Below, one piece after another: positions 34,056 to 46,408 of a stretch of 64,000 nt of DNA; position 1 is the stretch's first letter, and each line of letters opens with the position of its first letter. Origin of the DNA: Trichuris trichiura (Eukaryota; Nematoda; Enoplea; Trichinellida; Trichuridae). Location: the NCBI GenBank assembly GCA_037903355.1, contig JBAJFE010000026.1, positions 744,001-808,000 of the forward strand, given 5' to 3'. The notes under the pieces are model-generated. The model had not been told where the DNA came from, searched no databases, and saw nothing but the letters and a program-made list of their open reading frames with translations. The position numbers and the translations under genes are program-made.

Positions 34056-37000
34056 CTTTGGTCAATATAGTTTGCTCGCCGATGACTGCGCGTTTATTGC
34101 TTGACGTTAACGGTTGCGTATTCGCTTTGTTACCTGTAGTGCATTAAATGAGCACGTGCAAGATTTGACTGTTTGACTCGCTTTTTCTCTGTTTGCTTAC
34201 TTGGTCAGCCAAGTGTTTACCCAGGCGTAGGGTCCATCGCCAGATGAGCTAATAATGACCAACTGTTCAGCGATGGACAATGTGTCTACCACGCCTAACT
34301 TTACGCATTGTCCATCGGCAGTGGCCGTTGACTTCTGTTTACAATGTCTTGCAAATGGAAGTGGGCTTGGCGAGCTCCAACAACCTATACAGTAAACCAG
34401 TAGCGTTCATTGGCGTCGTCCCTGACCAGTCAGTGGCCATCAGTCGACGTCTGCCGCCGGCTCGCTGGATCAGCCGACATGGAAGGGTGGTAACGACCTG
34501 TATTCGTCCTTCGGTCAGTCAGTCCGGCCCTCTTGGATCATTTACAACGTCGTAGCTCAGCCGCCAACGCCTTTGTCCATCGCCTGTCACCGTTCGACCA
34601 CGCAATGACCGTCCCCTATTGTAATCAATGATTGACAAGCGAGGTTGAACCTTGGCAACGCCTTGGGGGTTGATCGACAAAATGAGCGCTAAGGAGACGA
34701 CTACTCTTTCGTCTGCCTCATCAACTTGATAAATGCCTATTCATAATACAGTATTCTCCTGGCTAGCCTGCACCTATAGGTGAAATCTGGTCTCAGCGTT
34801 TTGTTGCTTGCTGCCAGCCGGCTGTTCTGTTGGAATGCAGCACCACTGGCATACGGTAAACACGAGTTGGCCGGTGTTAATGGGCGTAGCCAGTTACGAA
34901 AGCTCGTTTCTTCGCAACAAAGAGAACACAGCCAGCTACACGTGCTCTTGAGTGCTTGCTTTAGCGAGCACTACTACTAAGGCAAAAAAGGGTGACGAAC
35001 TGTTCACTAGTTAGTACCTACAGGAAACTGAAAGCTTATGCAATGCAAATTCTATGCAAAAACATCAGATTGATTATGCTGCGTTACCGCCAAACGCCGA
35101 TGACTTATGAAGGGCTATCAAACAGCAAAACCATTTGGTCAGCTAATTTTAACACTAAAGCGTCAGAGAACTTTTTTCTTATCAACAACGCCCTGTCATA
35201 TGCTCCTTCCAAGTGCCCATTTCAGGCTCAGTGGCTGTTACTAACAGTTTAGATAAGAGATGGATGCACCACAATCTACGTGTGCGTGTGTATGTCTACC
35301 CGCGGTGGGCCCTTATCTAACAGCAAACGATGTGCAGTGCGGTGAGGGGGCGGGTGGGCGTAGATTAATGTTTGCTTTTGAGCGACTTCCGGGAGCGCGA
35401 AATAACCCTTACTGGATTTGGTTGCCTCATCTTTGGACCGTATAAAGTAAGTGGTGCAACTCCTAATGACGAAGTTCCTGTTTGCCAACGTGGTTGCAAT
35501 AAGTGAGCGCGCAAACAGCCCCCGCGGCTTCCAGACCGGCAAATAAGGGTGAACTGACGAAAGATGCGACCGTTGACGGTGGGGAGACCAGTTGCCGATG
35601 AAAATCCCTTTTGCCAACAAAGTTCCCGCTTTGCTCAGACCCTGAGCGTGCTTGCGCGCTTCGGTTAAAGAAGGGTCCACGGCCAGTTTGTCAATACGGA
35701 TTAGTCGAACAGCGACGGCCAGTCGGGTTGGCACCGTCGCAAACAGAAACGGTGTTGCAATAAGTCAACACCTGAAGAAGGATGGCACATTGATCAAGAA
35801 GAGTGCCCCACTCACCAATGGCAACAACTGACTTCTCTGACAATCTCTCGTCGCAGATTCATCTCCTTAACTAACTTTTTCAAGCTTAACAGCCAGATTA
35901 TATAGCCTTGAGGCTGCTTTAATAATACTAATTGGCTGCAAGTGCCTTACAGCTTCCGGGCAGCGATGCCATCATGAGGCTCACGTAGGACGGTCAAAAA
36001 TGTGCGCACCACTTTTACCGTTGATTAGAGAAAGAGAACTCAGCGCGCATACTGTGGATCGGTGACAAGGTCAATACCAGATTACCGCTGAAGCGCACCT
36101 GTCTCTGTCACTGCCATAGTATGAGGCGGTAGGCTCTGCATGCCAAAGCTTCAAGAAGGCTCACTTCCGTATTTGTGCAATTCATGCTGACCGTTGTCCT
36201 TTTGCTCGGCGCTACTTTGGTCCTACCGCGGTTCATTGTCTCATTCGTAGGCGTCAGATTTCCCAAACAGGTCCGCATACCAGTACGCCGCAGAGAAAAT
36301 GGATGCGCGCTGATCATTTCGTCCTCCTGCAGCCGCCCATTGTAGTGGTTCATATTGTCAGGTGCTAATTCGGTGCAAAGGTATTTGTCATGATCGTATC
36401 GTGCCGCCGATGGATGGTCAGCCAATTTTCCACGCCATCCTCACCGGGGCGGCCGTTTTGTGCTGTTCGGGTGGAGCCGGCTTGTCGCCTATTCAACCGG
36501 GACGGAAACGACCGTAACCCTTTTCTGTGGCCCGTGGCGGCGACCTGTCCTACGAGACCAGTTTTCCTCTCAGTCAGCCGACTGTCTCGCTACAGCATGC
36601 GTTGATTGTTCGGGATGTTGAAAACAGGATTGGGGAGGGATAGCGCAAATTGTCGAGTCGCAACAAGCAAAATTTCCGCTTAGCAAAAATGACGCTGCTT
36701 TCCCGCAATATCTACGACTGAATCAAAGCAGCGATAAACGCTTCGCTTAACCGATGCATCAGCAACGTAAACTATTAATTACAATACGCTATAAAAACTT
36801 GAAGCCATAGACTAAAGGCGCGAACTAAAATTTTAAAAAAATCAAATTTTGAGAAGTCGCATCCGCGCTGCGTCAATATTAGGAAGCCCAAGGAGCAAAA
36901 AGTGAGGCTGACTTTTTTTAGCTTTGTAAAGAGACACAGCTTGTTCATCAAAGCATTACGATGCTGTCAGCAGCATGCAAACATTTCTTAAGTATATGAA

Positions 37001-38671
37001 CGAGCTTCATTTCTTGAAATCAATACTACGGCTACGAATCTATCTTCTGTTAGTGTTGAAGTGATGCACAAAATTGCTACTTTTTTGATAAAGCCAATGT
37101 TCTCCTTTTCTGACAAAACTTCAGGTTTCAGCTTTCCCTTTTTAAGTAATAATGCTTAGCTGGAATGAGTCTTCTTCTTCTTCTGTGAGGTATGCATAAG
37201 TTTAAGGATTGCCTGCTCGATTTCACCGCATGGCTAGTTGAGCTGGAAGAAGAAAATTTCTTCTTAAGCCTTATAGTGAAGATTCAATTCCTTTCTGGTC
37301 AACTGGCTGCTCTTTAGGGAGGGAACACGTCAGAGCAAAAGTGCCCTTTGCCTATTGGCATTCTTTGGACGTGCAGAGATGGCAATGACCCCGTTCGAAT
37401 GGCATTGTCATCAAACGCGGTTTTACGGTAAGTTAAACCGCAATTGAGAGAACAAGCGCGCCGCTGTCCACTTCAACGGGAATGCTAATCGCTTGTAGTG
37501 GTCAGCACAGACGGTCCATCGTAGCTTTGCCCTTTCAGGCGCGATACCGCCGCCTTTATCCCAAGGCCGACCAGCGAGGATCATTGTCGAGGGGCAAATT
37601 GTTCTCCTCCTTGACCACGAGCTCTTTGGTAACCGAGAGTCTACCCAGCGGCACACCTGTGACCATGGCCTCCATTATCAACTACATCTATCCCATATGA
37701 TGAATATGACGATATTCAGCGCTGTACAGGCAATGACGGATACTCTTTCCGCGCTCTGTTGTGGAAAGAAGCTAAGCCGTTGATCAACATACTCGAGTCC
37801 TTGCTCTTGGAGGCTTTTGGTCAAATTTGGCTGTCGGCTAAGAAAACAGATCAAATCCTAAGTTACAACAGTACCTCGCTTTGTATCGCCAATTGTAGCA
37901 CTTGGAAAGTTCAACACGTGCCAGCCTTAAGCAAACAGCAACGCTTCCTTTGACACTGCAGACCGAGGGGACCTAATTCCATTTTCCGCTGCAGCCGCCA
38001 CTGCTGTGCTTGCACTTGGGATTCCACGGTACACAGAAAGCATCAGCTTCGTTGGTCAGGCTGCGTGAAGCGACCTGCCTTCAAATGGCACCCACAGATG
38101 TCCTTGCATCTGCTCCTTAGGGCTGATCCTGATTTAGTCCGGATCATTATTGAAATAATGCCACTCAGGTGGTAGCTATGGGTTGCACAGTCAGCGTCCC
38201 TCATTTAGATCTTACTGTGGGCGGCAGCTGCCGACTCGGCCAGGAACAAAAAGCGAACCCGGCTAATTCCCCTATAAGAAGCTTACGCAGGAGCGCGCCG
38301 TGCCCGGATCAGTGAACTTTTCGTCACCTGAAAGCGGAAGCTCGGCAACCCTTCTGCCCATCTGTTCGCGCTGCGCCACGAGTCGTTCATTGATTGCCAG
38401 CCGGACTGGAAGATTTCGCTTTGGCAACAAAGGAAGCCCATTTGCTTTTTGTAAATTGACCATGTCATTTTCCAGCTCGTCAAGACCATCTCTCGCATGA
38501 GCATACTATCTCAGCGTAAAAATAGATCACAAGCGCTCTTTTCTTTGCCGCCGTAATCAATACACGCATTATGGAATGGTTTAATATTCTTAAAGAAGGA
38601 TATAAAACAAATGACAGTACAGTTAGAGAGAAAAACAAAGAGTGTACGAAGCGCAAGAGAAAGCACAACTC
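34056..38671. other. 4.6-kb spacer between two convergent Otx genes
   Basis: No exon chain is recognisable. The sequence is GC-richer than the flanks. The longer open frames, such as 35276-35734 on the minus strand, start at non-ATG codons and show no domain. It holds both 3' UTRs and perhaps shared enhancers. That use is inference. Confidence 0.45.
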
Positions 38672-39666
38672 TTAAAGCATGGGATATTTCCAGTCTAGAT
38701 AGTCGGATACGGTGCGTGGGTGATACATGGCTCCGGAAGTGCCCACAAATGGATTTGTTGGCATGGAAGCTAAATAAGGGCTCTCTGCCGTATAATATGG
38801 CACGTTGGAACAGGGCACGTATTGCGGAGGTATATACGCTCCGCCATGGCTGCTGCTGCTACTATTAGTAGTTAACATACATGAACCGCTTTGTAGACCT
38901 CTTGGAGTCATCAGCATGCCGGCGTTGGTGTTCACAACTGTTTGACAAGCGGAAATAGAAGGTGAATAGCCGTACGAAGAGTTCAGAATCGACGGAGCTT
39001 GGCTAGGCGTCACCATAGCGTCCGATTTCTCAGTAGTTCCATTGGCAACCGATTGACAAGAGTTAATGCTGATCGACTCTTCCTTTTTGAACTTCTCTTC
39101 ATCCGTCTGCTCCTTCTGGGTGCCCTCAACATCCTGCTTCTGCGACTGCCCATTGCCGTTCTTCTTTGCACCAGCCGCGGGAGCTGTTCCGGTGCGTTGC
39201 TGCGCTTGCTGACGGCATTTGGCTCGTCGATTCTTGAACCATACCTTAAATGGCAAAATAAAAGTTTTGCTTCAGTCTACTGTATGTCCAAGGACGCACC
39301 TGCACTCGTGACTCTGGTAAATTAATTTTCATAGCAATTTCTTCGCGTAGAAAAATGTCCGGATAGCGAGTCTTAGCGAAGAGGGCTTCAAGCATGTCCA
39401 ACTGAGCTCTGCTGTATGTTGTCCTCTCGCGACGTTGCTTTCTTGGCGCCGTACCTGACATAATCAACATTGTGACCTGAAATGACAAGGGGCCGCCTAC
39501 CTGTCAGATAACTTAAGTTCGGCTGAAATATTGGCTGCGTTATTACACCGGTTGATAAATTATGGCTCATCTGGCCATTGTTAACGGTAAAGTAGGGCGC
39601 TGAAGGAGATGGTCGCTGCAGTAGGTAGCCCCCACTGGTTGCACCATGCGGGTGTGCGTAAGCCAT
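38672..39666 (-). CDS. otx: Otx-class K50 homeobox transcription factor (copy B)
   Basis: Second Orthodenticle-family regulator. Minus-strand exons: 39501-39666, 39300-39454, 38672-39244, giving 297 residues. The homeodomain (about 61-120) reads [56 protein letters not shown]. It is closer to canonical Otx than copy [11 protein letters not shown] and KCRQQ are kept. The tail is Lys/Glu/Gln-rich then Ser-rich and ends [11 protein letters not shown], reminiscent of the vertebrate OTX tail (LDYKDQ...SWKFQVL). The introns are 46 and 55 nt. Exon 2 is 155 nt in both copies and the phases match, so the pair probably arose by inverted duplication. The acceptor at TATGTCAG (39455) is chosen because it alone puts the homeodomain in frame. 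Confidence 0.93.
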
Positions 39667-41838
39667 TGACGGATAAGACCTGCTAAGACGAGATGGACAA
39701 CTTTAGTCGCCTTTGCCGGGTTCCCAACTGTAATGCTGTCAAGGTCGGCCACTTCTTGGTCTGATCTTCCGTTGTCAAATGCGATTTGCAGCATGAGCCG
39801 ACCGGTCGTCGAAGAGAAGCAGCCAACGCTGATTGGATGAACAAAGTGAACACCGCAGCAAGGGCCAATGAGCTGACGCCTATCAGAATCAGCCTATTGA
39901 CCATTTTTCAAACAGCCGCAAAGGTAGCGAGACTGCTTAGGAGCAGAGCCTTTTCAATCCTAACAAATCCTGATTAACCTTATTTAAAAGATCTACGCTC
40001 TCTGACAACCATTAAAACAGCCATAAGGAAGACTGTAAGACGCGTCATGTCATTCAGTGGGTATTGCATTGCTACGCTCTCCATGTCGAGTCGTTCTGCA
40101 AGAAAACCTGTTTACGCCTAACCATAACAGCTTCATGTTGCCATTCAAGCGATTGGTAAAAATCTAACCTTCTTCTGCTCACTCAATTTGCATAAGTTTT
40201 TAAAAGGATAAGCAAGTACTTTTAAAAACTTATCTTTTGAGAATTCCACATTTCCGCTGAAAGCTACGAGATGGATATAGCGCTTTTAGGCTCCCAATGA
40301 ATTTAAGAACGCTTGTCACTTCGTTGGAGAGAAGAAGTATGGTAAATGTGAAATGTTTGTTTAAAAAAAGCTCTTTTTACATTTTCCGTAAAGCTGCTAA
40401 TCCTTGGCATTTAGTTTTTGGTGCTCTGCTTGTACGAACGAAGCAAAGAAAAAGGAAATGCTTTTTATGCTCATTGATTCAATGATACACAAAGGCCATC
40501 AGCCGCCGACTGGGTGACGATCAATTAATTGACCATAGCAAGTTGAAACAGCGGCATTATTGATAATTTACGCGATGACAGAGAGTTGAAAGCTTCAAGT
40601 CACCTTGACGTTTTCCTATCAGTGAAATTGAGTGGTCACTTAACAATAAGCAAAACATCTTTAACTTTCATTGATAACATTGATAATATCGCTGTGCGGC
40701 AGCTTAACGTTTGACGTGTAGCTTCCGATTAACTTCCACTTTAGGGTAAAATTAAAAGATACGATGATTCCTAATCATGTCAGCTATGTACCACTTACGG
40801 AGAGCTATTGCATTGCAGCTCAAAATGATATACTTTCGTATGCCCTTGATAGGATGAAAGCATTATTTTTAATCAGAGCTAAGCATTCTCTGTTCTCAGC
40901 TCGAAGTTGTGATTTCATCCTATTATTTTTGCAATGTTCAATCCTTACCTGCCCAAATTCAAATTTCAGCCAGTTTAACAAACCAGAACGCCATCCTTCG
41001 CGTGATATAAAAAACTGAATAGAACAACCCTTCTTTTCTCTATTTTTTTGAGGCGTACCATCTTGGATTCTTACTTTTGTGTTTATACAATATGTGTATG
41101 GATGCTGACTTGAAAACACAGAGTAGGCTGCAAGTTTAGCTACTTTTACTTAAGGAACTTTGACTGCATGCGCCCTCTCTTAAGTTACTGTTGTCAAAAT
41201 ATGGTTATAATATGAAGTCCACTTAGTTGTCACGCAAAAGTCAGAAGCTGACTGTGATCTCATGAACTGACTGGAAGCAAAGCGATGATTAATAACCTAA
41301 TCATGACCGTAAGCTGTCAAATGGTCAAAGTCGATAGGGAACACCGCTGGTAGTGGTGATGGCGGTGGCGGTCGAGTGAATATTTGATAGGCGGGAAATT
41401 TACCGCCGTCGTTTCAACAGCATTTGTTTATTTGCCCAACTGATGAATCGGTGAGAAAATGACCCGCTGTTAAACGCGTCACAATGTTTGTTCAAGCACT
41501 TTGTTGTGTCAATGGCAGTATATGTCCGGCTAATTCTCCGTCAGCGGCAGATGCTTACCGCTCACGTTGTCTTGCTTGAAAATTCGATTTTCCGTACTAA
41601 CCATTTTTGTCTCTATGTTTCGTCGTTAAATTTAACTCTCTTTTTCAATGGAGCCCCTATTTATGCAAATAACATCTACTAATGTTACCATCATTTACTT
41701 GTGCTAAGCATAAAGTAACTTTCAGATCCATATATGCTATACATAGCCACCATGCCTACAGTGGGGAAATCATGTACTGCATAGCTTAGATGAAAAAACT
41801 GTATTTAAAAGACTAACTCACAGCACAGTCCTGATTCA
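39667..41838. other. intergenic region between Otx copy B and the Ig-EGF gene
   Basis: It holds the 5' flank of Otx copy B and the 3' flank of the minus-strand Ig-EGF gene. Only short frames without motifs occur. Nothing else is supported. Confidence 0.45.
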
Positions 41839-42582
41839 TTATGAAAATGATTTACGCAGCGTTTCACCAAGTTTGCGTAGTGAGCTTCCGGGAGATGATT
41901 TTTGTTTGTGCAAATGTTTCGGACCTAACCGTGAGTAAATCGGTTTCTTGCTACTAACTAATTCTTTCTTTTCTTCTTCATCTTCCTCATCTTTGTTTAG
42001 TTGTATAAAGATGTTGGAGGCTAAAACTAACAGTAACAGAACAAGGAAAGATGACATCATTTGGAATGGGCCATCGGGAAAGGTTCTTTCACAAAATTGA
42101 CCATATCCGGTTGTGCATTTGCAGGCAACAACTGGTGCTGAACTGTTCTCATATATGGTAACGCATGTGCCGCGATCTTCGCATAGTGATTCACCCTCAG
42201 TACAGTCGATCACTTGGAGCAAATAGGTCCAATAGGTTTTGCCCATGGCGCATATTAACCTATGGCCATCGAACGCTTTTGTGACGGTTAAAAATTCAAG
42301 ATCTCGTCCAGGATAAATGATATTATCTTCAGCAGGTGTCAGTAATTTTGGCTTGCCTTCAGCAACGCTGATCCACCACCACCAGCATACTTTAATGTCA
42401 GGATCACTATTTACAGGGCATGATATGGTCGCGGGCCATCCGCTGGGCAAGCTGACGGTAGAATTTTCAAAAATTTTTCTTGGAAAACTAATATTCTTGC
42501 ATTCATTATCAGATTTGCCTACGGATCTTCGGAGTGCCAAAGCAAGACAACCTAAAGCAAAGACCAAATGAATAATGGCCAT
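41839..42582 (-). CDS. single-pass membrane protein with Ig-like and EGF domains, neuregulin-like
   Basis: A 247-residue intronless frame from an ATG. Residues 1-22 form a signal peptide (MAIIHLVFALGCLALAL). An Ig-like domain follows with Cys55 and Cys111 and a Trp-rich strand (CWWWWIS). An EGF domain has Cys 127, 134, 140, 154, 156 and 164. Residues about 176-194 are a membrane helix (SSFLVLLLLVLASNIFI). The cytoplasmic tail is an acidic DEEDEEEKKE run followed by a basic Ser-rich end. Signal-Ig-EGF-TM is the order of vertebrate neuregulins, and 13 residues between EGF Cys3 and Cys4 is the neuregulin spacing. Worm LIN-3 has no Ig domain. A role as an EGF-receptor ligand at the cell surface is inference from architecture. 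N-glycosylation sites NIS, NST and NSS are visible. Another Ig-EGF surface protein is the alternative. Confidence 0.78.
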   Translation of the reverse strand: MAIIHLVFALGCLALALRRSVGKSDNECKNISFPRKIFENSTVSLPSGWPATISCPVNSDPDIKVCWWWWISVAEGKPKLLTPAEDNIIYPGRDLEFLTVTKAFDGHRLICAMGKTYWTYLLQVIDCTEGESLCEDRGTCVTIYENSSAPVVACKCTTGYGQFCERTFPDGPFQMMSSFLVLLLLVLASNIFIQLNKDEEDEEEKKELVSSKKPIYSRLGPKHLHKQKSSPGSSLRKLGETLRKSFS

Positions 42583-45500
42583 TGAGCAGTGCTACTTTGC
42601 TCTGTTGAAACGGAATTGATGCAGTTGATCAACTGGCAGGCTGTTATGACAATTTAAGCCTTTTACCTTTTTTTACTTTAAATTGCAATGGTATTAACTT
42701 TAAGTTCGAGGACGTTTAAACGTCAGTATGTTTACATTGGCAATGGTCGAAAAGCTAGCATTGAGTGAATTTGAAATCAGTCGAATCGTACTGTCCACAA
42801 TGACGCATTTGTGTGATTTGGCCCCTCAACGCAGATGACCAATGGTAGCGCAAAACGGCAAACGTCAAAGAAGATAAGAACTATTGAACTTTACTAGTCA
42901 TTACGCGCCTTCTGGTGAAGTCCCAATCTTCACTGTCAAGTGTAAAGAAAAATCTGTGTTTCAGTTCAGTGAAACATGCGACTTTGAGTATTTTGACCCA
43001 TCATAAATATAGTCTAACGTTTACCATATTACAATGCTTTACTAGCATATTCCATCGTTACGCCGTATACTAATAACATTGCTACACTTTAAAACGTACG
43101 CTGACTCACGAAAGTCACTCTTTTAATTTCTTAAAGTGTCATCAAATCCGTTCACGTTAAGCGTTTGCTCTACCATTGAAATTAACCTTCGGCTGAGCTT
43201 GGAGTGAAGTTAGAGGGTTTACGTGTGATTTGAAAAACCCTTCCCTTCATTATTAGTTTTAAAAGCCGGATTTCGTTGTTGCTGAAATTCACGAACGAGT
43301 GCTTAAGCTAATCTTTGATTTAAAAATCAAATAGGAAGTTAACAATTTGATGACACATTTTGACGCGGCAACTTTTCGACAGGATTACATTTTAGCCCAT
43401 TAGTTGTGACTTGTCAATGCTCTCTGCTCTCCTGCAATTATCTGATAACTTTCGCGGTTGTTCGTTTCTATTCTCTGCTCTTTTCCCTTAACGCCACACT
43501 TTCAAAGCGCTCTGCACGCCCATCTCGTTGGTTAACAGTTCGACTCGCGTAGCAAACAATGCCGAACGACTATGCAAAACCGGTAAGCATTGAAAGCATT
43601 GTTGAAGGGTAATAATAATTGTAGCCGCCGAACGCTTTGCTTTGCTAGCAAGCACGTGCTGAAGCGCAGCGGCGGTAAAATGAGCAAGCCGGCAGCTTTT
43701 TACGGAGGTTTCAAGGCGCTAAGCAAACTTGCAGTGCCAAGCACGAAACGCTTTGTGACAAATCGTTGGCTTAACGCGGAAGTTGCTTTGGTTTTTCGTT
43801 GCTTACGACGAAGCAAAGGTGCCTCTGGCAAAGCCGAAAATAAAGCTACCACGAATAGAACGAGCAGAATAGCTAGACAGCAGTATTTCCGTTGAAATGA
43901 GGAAACAATTCATTATAACCTGCATATCTTATTACGGCGTACTGTCAACTTCCTGGAAACTCAATTGAACCTTTATTCATGGTTATACCTGGTTTTGCGC
44001 ACCGTCGCTGCAATGCTTACGCTGCTGGTTGGGAAGAAAAATATTAGCACTTTCAAAGGTGTGGTTCCGTAGACAAACCAACCGCACTACTTTAAAAGAT
44101 TTTCAGGTTAATTCAAATGATTCTTCACTATAATTTACTTGAACATCGTTGGGCTGCAGCATTAAAGAGCATTTCGTTGTTGCAACTGTTTTCCGTCTTG
44201 CTCGCCGGCTATAGTTCCTGCTTCTAATGAGCAAATAGCGTTATTCAGCGACCTTACTGTAACTGATCTATTTAGCAGACCAAATTACGGTGGAGGATGC
44301 CAAAAAGAATTCAGTTTTCAAATGTACATGGACGTCACGCTTCAAGCTAAAATAGAGCATGGCGAGTTTTGAAAGAGTTTGGATTGGATATTGCTCGCTT
44401 TGTTCAAGTGCTGGAAGGGCACCCGGAGGGCCCACAAAACAGACACGTTATTACCTATCAATGATGTTAAAATTTTTGGGAACATCATGAAACGCCTGTT
44501 GAAAAATTACAGGAAACACAATAGTCTTTGCGGCATAGAACTCGCTAGGCTGGCAAACGCAGGGGAGACATTCGGTAGTGGAACGTGTCTGTCGTATTAG
44601 CGCCATTTTTCATGCGGGGGGTGTAAAAGATATCGTTGCGAAACATACGATAATGACACAACGGCAATAACAACATGAAAGTACCTAGCGTGTTCGCTCG
44701 ATGTTTGCTTGCGTCAAAAGTATACAATTACTTAACTTGGGAAACGAATTCTGTTTATTGTGGCAAAAATTCACTTTTGCATCACAGCTGCCGGCAGAAT
44801 CACGCCGAGTAGGATTTTTTTAGCGGCAAAAGTTTGAACTTTTTGATGCTCAGGTAACAATCATGTTCCTGACTACAGTTAAGTGTACAAAGGCTATGAA
44901 GAGTGTTGTAGGCGGATTGATTTGAATTTTACGTCCATAGGTAGACCACATGCTAAAGAAGTAAAGGGACTTCGACGGAAAAATAAAAACCTGAACCTAA
45001 CCTACGTTACTTTAAATCTCAAATAGCTTTACTCATAGATGAGGATTTGTATGACGAGAATCATTATTAAAGCTTAAGCTTGAAAAAGAGAACCCTTTTT
45101 ATCTTCCTGACCACTTATACCAATCTAGAAGCGCAACACTCGGAACTGTAACTGCAGTATTATTATGAGTGGGCATGAAAAGCTTTATTTTTACACTTTA
45201 CTCGTAATAAGATTGCTTATTGGAGCTTCCCAGCAGTGAGCTTGAATGCTTACACGGTAAAACATATTTGATAATTGAAATACGTAGATAGGATTAGTTT
45301 CAGCAGAAATAAATGAGGATATAACATTTCGATATTCTACTTCACCGGCTTAAGCTTTTTGAATAGAAGATTGCTAAATATAGGCTTCTTAAGAGAGTAA
45401 CTTTCAACATAGTAATAACTACGCTCACTGAACCCTTATTACCGGTTTTAAATCTCCGATTATGTACATTTCATCTTATTTATAAAAGGCTTAGCTTATT

Positions 45501-46408
45501 AGCGATGATTTGGTCGCTTTCTACATGCACTTGTTGGCACTCTTTTCCGTAAAACGAAAATTGCGCAAAAAATTCGTATTCGGAGTTCTACAGTTCGCTT
45601 TTTTCAAATGGAAAAACCATTTTCCGAGAATAACAATAAAGTCAATTCAAAAGCAGGCAAATACTCTGAAATGTGATGCGCAAGGAATGTAGCATACTGT
45701 TATGTATGATATACAATCCTATTCAGTTCTCCTATCAGATGCTTTTGGAACTGTCGGTGATGACGGCTTCAAGCGAGCGAGGTACTTCCCGACCTTTTCC
45801 GTGCTATTGCCAAGCGTTTTGTTTAAAAAATAAAGGATCAATGTATGATTTTCTTTTGTTCAAATAAACAGAAGCAAGAATGCCTATCAGGTTGTTAGAT
45901 CAACACTTTTAACACGATCGGCCTAATTCTACCACTTCCCGCGAATTTTTGAACCGCCTTTTTGGGTTTACATTAAACTAACATTTACCGCGTTGTGGCT
46001 CCCGCTTCCGAGCTTTTTAAAAAATTTTTATAATTACTAATTTTAAAAGGCGGCTTCAGTTTTAATTGTTTGGCTTACTTGTTTTTGCAGTTACGCGAAA
46101 AATGTTCATAATTGATTACTTGTAAGGCGGGGTTTTCCGGGACCTTTAGTCTAAACCTAAAGTTAATTGGTTATGCGCTATAATTTCTGTTTTTTTAAAC
46201 TCCCCGAAGTTGCCCAGAATTTCCCGTTGCACGTTTGAGGACTGTGGTGGCCAGTTTTGTTGGGCGAATATTTCGCCAGGTGTACTGTAGTGCCCACTTG
46301 CGCACCAAGTTCTTTTGTATCTTTAGTAGGGTGTTGCTTTCGAATCAACGGTCGCGCTAAGGCGATTAAATGGCCAACGTGAGGGCATAGTATTTTAACC
46401 AGCGCGGT
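42583..46408. other. region upstream of arid4, mostly non-coding
   Basis: The only supported element is the candidate first exon at 43559. A promoter-like patch rich in CT precedes it. Other open frames (43590-43895, 44379-44600) lack motifs or an ATG start. Confidence 0.4.
43559..43582 (+). CDS. candidate alternative first coding exon of arid4
   Basis: ATG in the context AGCAAACAATG opens MPNDYAKP and stops at a GTAAGC donor in phase 0, the phase required by the first conserved arid4 exon at 47817. A short N-terminus before the conserved DDPPYYAIGTEVSA would agree with vertebrate ARID4, where few residues precede it. It may instead belong to another transcript. Confidence 0.35.

Noticed and set aside
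35276..35734. 152-codon minus-strand frame between the Otx genes
   Set aside because: Non-ATG start and no domain; the GC-richer local composition lowers stop frequency.
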